DNA from: Pseudothermotoga elfii DSM 9442 = NBRC 107921
GTDB taxonomy: Bacteria; Thermotogota; Thermotogae; Thermotogales; DSM-5069
Length of the DNA: 64,000 bases
Assembly: GCF_000504085.1 (NCBI RefSeq)
Contig: NC_022792.1
Location: forward strand, 186,001 to 250,000
Direction: 5' to 3'
In this document: one piece after another, positions 58,301 through 64,000 of the stretch
Numbering within the stretch: the stretch's first letter is position 1
How the letters are laid out: the number at the start of each line of letters is the position of its first letter
Made by a program: the position numbers and the translations under genes
The notes under the pieces: model-generated
Seen by the model: only the letters and a program-made list of their open reading frames with translations
What the model was told of the DNA's origin: nothing
The model's database searches: none

Positions 58301-59496
58301 TGCCCGTTTTCTATGGCAACGGCACCTATTTCGATTATTTCTGAGAACATTGGATGAAGACCTGTTGTCTCTATATCGACAATTACATATCTTTCCTGGT
58401 CGATCTCTATATCTTTGTCCATTCCAATAACTACAGGTTCAGAATCGTTAACCACGTAAGCTTCAACGCCAAAAATAGGTTTTATATCTTTTTTTCGGCA
58501 GGCTTCATAAAAGTACGGTATTCCCTGTACCACCCCGTGGTCTGTCAACGCAATGCTCTTCCAGCCCCAAGAAGATGCCCTGTTTACATACTCATCGATA
58601 TCAAGCACACTATCTAAGTCACTGAATTTGCTGTGTGCATGGAGCTCTACTCTCTTTTTTTCTGCAAGATCATTCCTGTTATTTGGCTCTATTTTTTTAA
58701 AGTTTTTAACATGCAGTGTGGGTTCACCAGATTCGTCGTATTTTAAAAGGCCTTCGAAAACCGCCCAATCTCCCTTCTGAAGAGAAGAGAGAATGTCATT
58801 AATAATGCTGTTAAAAGCAAGGCAGGTAAGAGAATCTTTTTTATCAGTTATATGGACTAAGAGAAATCTTTTTCTTCCATCCCTCAGGTCCATTTTGTAT
58901 ATTTCTCCTGCTACTTTTACGTCATCAGAATTACTGGGCAGATTAGAGGGAGTAAGATAATCACTTTTTTGATATCTTTTTCTATTCCTGGATTTCTTTT
59001 TCTGATCTTGAACCTCTTCAACGATCAGATCATGTTTTTCAACTATTGCCTGGGATTCAACAACCTGAACATGAATTTCCAAATCTTTTCCGAGTTGTTT
59101 GCTTATTAAATCCTTTACCTGGTTCATTTTGCTTTTTATTCTGTCTCGACCAAATTCACCAGATACCTTAAGCACAACCTTTTCTCCTTCAACAGCGGCA
59201 GATTGAACATATGGAAAACTCCCGTTGAGTTCCCTTCTCAGTGCATCTACATCTATGGATATTTCTTTAAACGCTTCCACAGGGTAAAAACTGACAGGAA
59301 CCTCAAAAAAGCTTTCCAGTAATTTTCTTAGCTCGTTCGTATTTTTTACACATCTGTCTGTTTTTATCAAAAGTTCATTTGACACGCTGTCAAAAAAAAC
59401 ACTCTCTATTTTGCAATCTTCTTTAAAATCTATGCCGAGTTTACTTAGAAAATCTTTAAGGTTTATCTGCACATGTTCAACCGAGACAGCTTTCAT
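55357..59496 (-). CDS. polC: DNA polymerase III alpha subunit, PolC type
   Basis: Replicative polymerase with built-in proofreading, 1379 residues. Order: N-terminal domains, an OB fold (about 190-270), the PHP domain (ELHAHSKFSDLDSVLD, about 285) split by a DnaQ-like 3'-5' exonuclease (IVDIETTGLHPMFSEIIEIG, about 370; HRASEDAKVT near 515), then the palm with PDIDLNFSGDYQDEAH and a zinc-finger cysteine set (CSKCRYVEF, KICPSCG), then tandem HhH-like C-terminus. It abuts ruvC (stop/start share 59496). PolC as a replicase is shared by Firmicutes-like lineages and Thermotogae. Confidence 0.97.
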   Translation of the reverse strand: MKAVSVEHVQINLKDFLSKLGIDFKEDCKIESVFFDSVSNELLIKTDRCVKNTNELRKLLESFFEVPVSFYPVEAFKEISIDVDALRRELNGSFPYVQSAAVEGEKVVLKVSGEFGRDRIKSKMNQVKDLISKQLGKDLEIHVQVVESQAIVEKHDLIVEEVQDQKKKSRNRKRYQKSDYLTPSNLPSNSDDVKVAGEIYKMDLRDGRKRFLLVHITDKKDSLTCLAFNSIINDILSSLQKGDWAVFEGLLKYDESGEPTLHVKNFKKIEPNNRNDLAEKKRVELHAHSKFSDLDSVLDIDEYVNRASSWGWKSIALTDHGVVQGIPYFYEACRKKDIKPIFGVEAYVVNDSEPVVIGMDKDIEIDQERYVIVDIETTGLHPMFSEIIEIGAVAIENGQITDEFHSFVKPSEKLNAFTVQFTKITDQMLANQPSIEEVLPKFMEFCKDTTLVAHNANFDYRFLRYWIEKSLKLNWEPAVIDTLALAKKLVRLSSYNLEKLASHFKLGSFSHHRASEDAKVTAKIFLELLKLLKERKITTFKEIESLQKESTLRQSKPFHTTIIVQTKEGLKNLYKLISNAHVKYFYSVPRIPKSELQALRAGLLIGSACVGGELIQEMLTGANESEIEEKMAFYDFVEVMPLDLLPVTNDLGLTRERLKELYIKLYEIARKINVPVVMTGDVHFLDPEDEKIRKVLQAPQQENISEQPAAYLRTTDEMLKAALEIFEDTNKAYKVVVEFPNQIAESVEKIVPLEKKLHTPRIEGAEDQVRTIAMQRAEQLYGTPLPELVERRLNRELDAIINHGYAVLYLIAKKMVDKSLNDGYVVGSRGSVGSSFIAYLMGITEVNPLPPHYFCSKCRYVEFIESNEYGSGYDLPVKICPSCGEPLNRNGQDIPFETFMGFEGDKVPDIDLNFSGDYQDEAHRFIETLFGKQHVYRAGTINTIASRTAFGFVRAYEEKSGRKVRKSEAERLANAITGVKRTTGQHPGGLMIIPKEYEVYDFTPIQHPANTKEAMVLTTHFDYESIHDDLVKIDALGHDDPTFIKILKDMTNIDPMKIPMDDEKTLKLFSSVEPLGIKPEELGTDVGTLGIPEFGTQFVRGMLSETRPKSFAELVRISGLSHGTDVWLNNAQEWIRQKHATLSDVIACRDDIMNYLIKKGMNASKAFKIMENVRKGKGLSREDEEELKKLKIPEWYIESCKRIKYLFPKAHATAYVSMAFRIAYFKVHHPLAFYAAYFTLKGDEFDLEAAMHGPEIVKKKLEELSGINDKDVRERAKETTLEVMLEMFLRGFSFLPVNVNKSHARLFLIEENKLRIPFNKLPNLGDNVAESIIAARREKPFTSLEDIVRRTKMNKSHIESFKKLVELEGLPEKEQISLF

Positions 59497-59984
59497 TAAG
59501 AAAACCTCCGTGTAATATTTCTAACTGCACAGTGACACCATGCAATTGCCAGTCCATCGGCTGCGTCATCTGGTTTTGGTAACTCTTTTAAATTCAGCAG
59601 GATTTTAATCATCTGCTGAACATCTTTCTTAGATGCTTTTCCACTACCAGTAACCGCTTTTTTGATTTCGTGAGGTGTATACTCAAACACTGGTATGTTC
59701 CTTTGCGCAGCTAAAAGTAAAACTATTCCCCTTGCTTCTCCAACAGATATAGCTGTGGTTATGTTTCTTGAAAAGAACAATTTTTCCATTGCAATTTCCG
59801 ATGGCTTGAAATTGTCAATCACATTGCTAAGTTCCTCGTACAAAACTTTCAATCTCAATGCTATATTCTGCTGCTTTTCAGTTTGTATAGTTCCATGGCT
59901 AACATGTTGAAAAGAATTTCCACTGACTGAAAGAACCCCATAGCCCAAAATACCAAACCCAGGATCTACACCAAAAATTATCAA
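59496..59984 (-). CDS. ruvC: Holliday junction resolvase RuvC
   Basis: 162 residues. Catalytic acids: D7 in FGVDPGFGILGYG, Glu in IAMEKLFFSRNITTA, and the Asp pair in KPDDAADGLAIAWCH. The basic GSGKASKKDVQ motif is present. The start is TTG at 59984, 6 bases after GAGGTG. First of a ruvC-polC-phosphoesterase-rsmG series. Confidence 0.96.
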   Translation of the reverse strand: MIIFGVDPGFGILGYGVLSVSGNSFQHVSHGTIQTEKQQNIALRLKVLYEELSNVIDNFKPSEIAMEKLFFSRNITTAISVGEARGIVLLLAAQRNIPVFEYTPHEIKKAVTGSGKASKKDVQQMIKILLNLKELPKPDDAADGLAIAWCHCAVRNITRRFS

Positions 59985-60094
59985 CTTCTACACCTCAAAT
60001 CTCTTTGGCAGGCAAAAAACATTATAGACTAATCAAAAAGTTAATGTGGTTACCTGTGGTTTAAGAGTTGAACAAAAAATTCCAAAGTTGTTCG
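59985..60094 (-). promoter_or_regulatory. lepA-ruvC intergenic region with candidate -10
   Basis: 110 bp on the minus strand holding TATAAT (60026-60021), about 37 bases before the ruvC start. No matching -35 at 16-18 bases was found, so only the -10 is suggested. A weak GAACAA/TTGTTC stem follows lepA without a clear U-run. Confidence 0.35.
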
Positions 60095-61906
60095 TCAATG
60101 TTTTTCTTCATCGATTCTTAGAACGGCTAAGAACGCTTCTTGAGGGATACTTACTTGCCCTATTTCTCTTAATTTTTTCTTTCCTTCTTTTTGTTTCTCG
60201 AGTAATTTCATTTTTCGTGTCACATCTCCGCCATAGCATTTCGCAAGCACATCTTTTCTGAGTGCTTTTATGTCTGCTCGCGCAATTATCCTTCCGTAAG
60301 CTTTAGCCTGAATAGGAATTTCGAATTGATGACGTGGAATAAGCTCTGAAAGTTTGTCGACCAGTTTTTTTGCGACAATGTATGCCTTGCTTTTGTGAAC
60401 TATAGTAGATAGGGCATCTACAGGTTCTTTGTTTATAAGTATAGATATCTTCACAACATCTGATTCTTCATATCCTAAAAATTCGTAGTCCATTGAAGCA
60501 TATCCGTGACTTATAGCTTTCAGCCTGTCGAAGAAATCCGTTATTATCTCCGCAAGTGGAACCTTAAAATACATTATCACCCTGTTTTTACCGGCATTTT
60601 CAGTGTGAAGGAGATTGGCCCTTCTTTCGTTCTGGAGGTTTGTAAAAATGTCTCCAACGTAATCGGAAGGTGTTATGATGGAGAGCTTTACAAAAGGTTC
60701 ATAGATTTTCTGTATCTCATCTTCATCGGGAAATTTTGCTGGATCATTCACAAACATTTCGTTGCCATTGCTCAGCAAGATTTTGTATTCAACATTTGGT
60801 GCGGTCAGAATAACGGCAATTTCGTATTCGCGTTCAAGTCTTTCGCGCACTATATCCATATGTAAGAGTCCGAGAAATCCGCAGCGGAACCCAAATCCAA
60901 GTGCTGGTGAGTGCGTCGGTTCGAAAAACAGTGCCCAGTCGTTGAGTTTAAGTTTTTCAAGAGACTTCTTTAATTCCTCATAATACTCCGGTAATCCTGA
61001 AAACATACTTGCGTAAACCATCGGTTTGATTTCTTTATATCCTGGCAGAGGACTATCTGATGGAAAAGCAGCGTTTGTTATGGTATCACCGACTTTAGCA
61101 TGCCCAACTTCTTTTATACCGGCTATTATATAACCGACCTCTCCAGGACCAAGTTCTTCAGTCGGTTTCATAAGAGGTGTGAATATACCTGTTTCTATCA
61201 CCTCATATTTATCCCCAGTTGACATTACAAGTATTTCATCACCTTTTTTGACAGACCCATCGAAGATTCTTACATACACTATTACCCCTCTGTATTTATC
61301 GTATTTTGCGTCAAAAATCAGAGCTTTGAGAGGTTTTTTAACATCTCCTTTTGGAGGTTTGACTTTTTCTATTATAGCGTTGAGTATATTTTCAACCCCT
61401 TGACCTGTTTTTGCGCTGACCTTGAGGATATCGGAAGAATCTATTCCAATCAGATCGATTATTTCATTACAAGTTTCATCTACGTTTGCATTTGGAAGAT
61501 CTATTTTGTTTACTGCTGCCACAAGATCCAGATCATTTTCTATAGCGAGATATGTGTGCGCAACTGTTTGAGCCTCGACTCCTTGAGAAGCATCAACGAG
61601 TAAGATTGCTCCTTCACATGCAGCCATGCTGCGGCTAACCTCATAGGAAAAATCAACATGTCCTGGTGTATCAATAATATTTATCTCGTATTCTTTTTCT
61701 TTGTATTGGTACAAAATTTTCACCGGCTGAGCTTTTATCGTTATTCCCCTCTCTCTTTCGATGTCCATTTGATCGAGAAATTGTTCGTGCATTTGCCTTG
61801 GATCAACACTTTTTGTCAATTCGAGAATTCTATCGACGAGAGTGGTTTTACCATGGTCAATGTGAGCAATAATGCAGATGTTCCTTATCAAATTTACATC
61901 TTTCAA
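60095..61906 (-). CDS. lepA: Elongation factor 4 (LepA) GTPase
   Basis: Ribosome back-translocation/biogenesis GTPase. G motifs are IIAHIDHGKTTL, DTPGHVDFSYEV and NKIDLPNA. The EF4-specific C-terminal domain ends with the basic KCYGGDVTRKMKLLEKQKEGKKK region. The frame is open to 61927, but TTG 61906 lies 8 bases after AGGAGG and overlaps the upstream stop as TTGA, so about 603 residues are preferred. Downstream of the P1 peptidase gene. Confidence 0.96.
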   Translation of the reverse strand: MKDVNLIRNICIIAHIDHGKTTLVDRILELTKSVDPRQMHEQFLDQMDIERERGITIKAQPVKILYQYKEKEYEINIIDTPGHVDFSYEVSRSMAACEGAILLVDASQGVEAQTVAHTYLAIENDLDLVAAVNKIDLPNANVDETCNEIIDLIGIDSSDILKVSAKTGQGVENILNAIIEKVKPPKGDVKKPLKALIFDAKYDKYRGVIVYVRIFDGSVKKGDEILVMSTGDKYEVIETGIFTPLMKPTEELGPGEVGYIIAGIKEVGHAKVGDTITNAAFPSDSPLPGYKEIKPMVYASMFSGLPEYYEELKKSLEKLKLNDWALFFEPTHSPALGFGFRCGFLGLLHMDIVRERLEREYEIAVILTAPNVEYKILLSNGNEMFVNDPAKFPDEDEIQKIYEPFVKLSIITPSDYVGDIFTNLQNERRANLLHTENAGKNRVIMYFKVPLAEIITDFFDRLKAISHGYASMDYEFLGYEESDVVKISILINKEPVDALSTIVHKSKAYIVAKKLVDKLSELIPRHQFEIPIQAKAYGRIIARADIKALRKDVLAKCYGGDVTRKMKLLEKQKEGKKKLREIGQVSIPQEAFLAVLRIDEEKH

Positions 61907-62901
61907 CTTTGCAGCCTCCTTATCCAATTTGTGGGCATAGCCTGCGCTTTTCCAAGAAAACCGTCGGTTGTCTCAGCACAAAAAAGTGCATCACAGATTG
62001 CCTCATATGTGCATTCTACAACTGCTCGAAATAGCAGGTCAAAAAAATCTATGGATTCTTCTGAGTATCCTTTTTCTGTTGAAAAAGCTATACAAATATC
62101 GCCACTTGAATGATATCCCGGTGCACCAAGCATTCCCAATGCCAGAAAAGAGTGCCTCGATAGACGTTTCAACTGTCTTGAGTCAAGTGCTACGTTTGTT
62201 GCAACTATAATTATAATTGATCCATTGGTTTGCCTTTTTAAGATTCCTGTTTTAATGTGATCAGCAGCTTTGGTACCGAGAATATGTAAATCATCAAAGG
62301 CGCCGAAATTAGCAAGAACAAGCACACCCAAGATACGGTCTTTTTTCAGAATTCGTGATGAACTTCCTATGCCGCCTTTGAATCCAAAACATATCATGCC
62401 AGTCCCGGCACCTACTGAACCAAGTTCAAAGTTTTCAGAGGCGGACTCAATAGCTTCTATAACATGTTTTTGATTAACCGAGGGATAAAGTATGTCGTTC
62501 AGAAATCCGTCATTGCACTCACCGACAACAGGATTAAGAGTCCTGAATTTAAATCGAGAGCCCATATACTGTACAATTCCCTGAAAAGCGTATCCGACAC
62601 TTAATGTATTGGTTAAAACAATTGGAGTCTCTATTTGCCCAAGTTCCTCGATCTGGAGAAGACCTATGGATTTGCCAAATCCATTCAAGGTCGAATATGC
62701 CGCCGTGACCGGACTTTGAAAAACATCTTCTGATGGGATTATTGCGGTAACACCTGTTCTTACAATTGTTGGTTTGTCGCTAAAAAGCGTAACGTGCCCA
62801 ACTTTGACTTTTGGGACATCTGTGATAAGATTTTTTGTTGCAGGATTCAGAGTTCCAAAACTCAAGCCAAGCTGGCGAAATCTTTTGCGCAAGATTATCA
62901 C
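61903..62901 (-). CDS. P1-family (DmpA-like) aminopeptidase
   Basis: 332 residues. Ntn-like self-processing hydrolase. The block GSVGAGTGMICFGFKGGIGSSSR (about residues 166-188, here named in full only as its parts GAGTGMICFGFKGG and GIGSSSR) holds the Gly-Ser autocleavage site; VGHVTLFSD and LTNTLSVGYAFQG are other family blocks. Members include D-aminopeptidase DmpA and beta-peptidyl aminopeptidases, and the stereospecificity is not predictable. No signal peptide. Confidence 0.88.
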   Translation of the reverse strand: MIILRKRFRQLGLSFGTLNPATKNLITDVPKVKVGHVTLFSDKPTIVRTGVTAIIPSEDVFQSPVTAAYSTLNGFGKSIGLLQIEELGQIETPIVLTNTLSVGYAFQGIVQYMGSRFKFRTLNPVVGECNDGFLNDILYPSVNQKHVIEAIESASENFELGSVGAGTGMICFGFKGGIGSSSRILKKDRILGVLVLANFGAFDDLHILGTKAADHIKTGILKRQTNGSIIIIVATNVALDSRQLKRLSRHSFLALGMLGAPGYHSSGDICIAFSTEKGYSEESIDFFDLLFRAVVECTYEAICDALFCAETTDGFLGKAQAMPTNWIRRLQS

Positions 62902-62944
62902 CTCTAAGCTATTTTAAATTATTTTATCAATGGGGGCAGTTAAT

Positions 62945-63376
62945 ATGGATTGCGGTTTTGTTTCAACGAAAATAGGCTTTGTGTCAGTCTATGTAGAGAG
63001 AGGCGCGGTAACCAGGATAGAGTTTGCTAAGAAATGCGAAGGAAAAGTGTCAAGCGAGATACTTAAGCAGTTGGAACAGTATTTTGAAGGCAAAAGAAAG
63101 ACGCTGGATTTTCCGGTGAGATTTTCTGGAACGGAATTTCAAAAAAAAGTCTGGAACGAGTTGAGAAAGATACCTTATGGTAAGACAGTCTCTTATGGAG
63201 AACTTGCCAGAAAACTTAACACATCTCCAAGGGCAATTGGTCAGGCACTCAAAGCTAATCCATTACCTGTTTATTTTCCGTGCCATAGGGTAGTAGCTAA
63301 AGGCTCGATTGGTGGTTTTAGTGGGGGGTTAGAATGGAAGAAAATGCTGCTTGAGTTAGAGAGGTGCAATTTGTGA
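62945..63376 (+). CDS. ogt: Methylated-DNA--protein-cysteine methyltransferase
   Basis: Suicide repair protein that removes O6-methyl from guanine. The active-site block PVYFPCHRVVAKGSIGGFSGG and the helix-turn-helix ending RAIGQALKANP are diagnostic. 143 residues from ATG 62945, which follows a GGGGG run by 8 bases and is preferred to the ATG at 62930. Compact form with a short N-terminal domain. It overlaps the following gene as GTGA. Confidence 0.94.
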   Translation: MDCGFVSTKIGFVSVYVERGAVTRIEFAKKCEGKVSSEILKQLEQYFEGKRKTLDFPVRFSGTEFQKKVWNELRKIPYGKTVSYGELARKLNTSPRAIGQALKANPLPVYFPCHRVVAKGSIGGFSGGLEWKKMLLELERCNL

Positions 63377-64000
63377 GAAAAATTTCGTTTTTTACAGGTT
63401 TGTTTGTATCTCTTGGCTTGTTGTGGTTCATATATTTTTCCACTATAAAAAATCTTGATAGCCCGGAATCTCATCTCCCAACTGGATTGATTATTCTTTA
63501 CAATGATGGCTCTCCGGTGATGCTCTCGCGTTGTTTTTGGAAAGATCTGTCACAGGTCCCGCCATCGATAATTAATGCTCTCTTATCTTCAGAAGATAAA
63601 AACTTCACCAGGCATATAGGAATTGATCTTGCAGGTATAGCAAGAGCGACTGTAAGGAATATATCGCAAATGTCCATAAGTGAAGGTGGAAGTACAATTA
63701 CTCAGCAGCTTGCAAGGACACTTTATCTCTCACCCGAGAGATCCTGGACAAGAAAAATTAAGGAGATGTTCATAGCACTCTGGATAGAAAGAGTGAGAAC
63801 AAAGGATGAAATATTGCAGATGTATTTAAATTCTGTCTATATGGGTAACGGCTTATATGGATTTGCGAGCGCTTCAAAATATTATTTTGATAAAGATCTT
63901 TCCGAGCTCTCACTTGAAGAAGGCGCTATATTAATAGGAACTGTCAGATCGCCGGAAAATTTCAACCCGAAAGATAACCCTGATTTATCAAAAAAGAAAG
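63373..64000 (+). CDS. Class A penicillin-binding protein / GT51 transglycosylase (3' part cut by window edge)
   Basis: About 209 codons visible from GTG 63373, 6 bases after GAGGTG. A short cytoplasmic start, one membrane helix (about 5-24), then the glycosyltransferase 51 domain: SSEDKNFTRHIGID (catalytic Glu), GGSTITQQLARTLYL, RKIKEMFIALWIE, ILQMYLNSVYMGNGLYG. This is the lipid II polymerase half. The transpeptidase domain would lie beyond the window, so PBP1A versus monofunctional MtgA is not decided, though the family context favours a bifunctional enzyme. Confidence 0.92.
   Translation, partial: MRKISFFTGLFVSLGLLWFIYFSTIKNLDSPESHLPTGLIILYNDGSPVMLSRCFWKDLSQVPPSIINALLSSEDKNFTRHIGIDLAGIARATVRNISQMSISEGGSTITQQLARTLYLSPERSWTRKIKEMFIALWIERVRTKDEILQMYLNSVYMGNGLYGFASASKYYFDKDLSELSLEEGAILIGTVRSPENFNPKDNPDLSKKK

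Overview
The window looks like a chromosome segment of a thermophilic Thermotogales bacterium, most likely near Pseudothermotoga/Thermotoga. The grounds are low GC, a PolC-type polymerase, an Omp-alpha-like toga protein (SLH domain, long coiled coil, C-terminal membrane anchor), a heterodimeric ABC exporter of the TM287/288 type, a short-form hybrid cluster protein and a TM1802-family Cas8b. Species assignment is inference; no 16S gene is present. No rRNA or tRNA gene was recognised.

Layout. Positions 1-7864 (minus): a Dpp/Opp-type ABC importer (binding protein, two permeases, two ATPases), then a YhaM-like exoribonuclease and a phosphohexomutase cut by the left edge. Positions 8016-16809: one very large CRISPR array with 133 identical 30-bp repeats and 132 spacers. 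Positions 17237-25306 (minus): a complete type I-B cas operon in the order cas6-cas4-cas1-cas2-cas8b-cas7-cas5-cas3. A short IS200/IS605-like remnant lies just upstream of cas6. Positions 25523-29054 (minus): the heterodimeric ABC exporter. Positions 29203-30844 (plus): a small unknown protein, an isoaspartyl dipeptidase and a 54-residue zinc-ribbon protein.

Positions 30846-39635 (minus) form one eight-gene sugar operon behind a perfect TTGACA-17-TATAAT promoter: GntR regulator, ROK kinase, SIS isomerase, a GH42 beta-galactosidase interrupted at an A9 run, an ABC sugar importer and an M24-fold protein that seems to have lost its metal ligands. Next come hcp with a clear terminator and a FapA/DUF342 protein (minus), then a DMT exporter, kal, kce and guaA (plus, overlapping). 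Positions 46486-62901 (minus) hold housekeeping and envelope genes: rsmE, serS, an LptA-like protein, the Omp-alpha-like protein, a PEGA protein, a MarR regulator, rsmI, a LipM-like transferase, rsmG, a phosphoesterase, polC, ruvC, lepA and a P1 peptidase. ogt and a truncated class A penicillin-binding protein (plus) close the window.

The most unusual part is the CRISPR locus. All repeats read as identical despite the array's length. There are four spacer duplications, one of them non-adjacent. Two pairs of non-identical spacers appear to sample the same gene from diverged targets, with differences at synonymous sites. A run of consecutive spacers carries Shine-Dalgarno/start-codon sequences. 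The array leader and the importer promoter overlap. A possible TnpB/omega-RNA remnant sits upstream of the cas operon. Among the other genes, the homopolymer interruption that separates the two catalytic residues of the GH42 enzyme is the best candidate for unusual gene expression.
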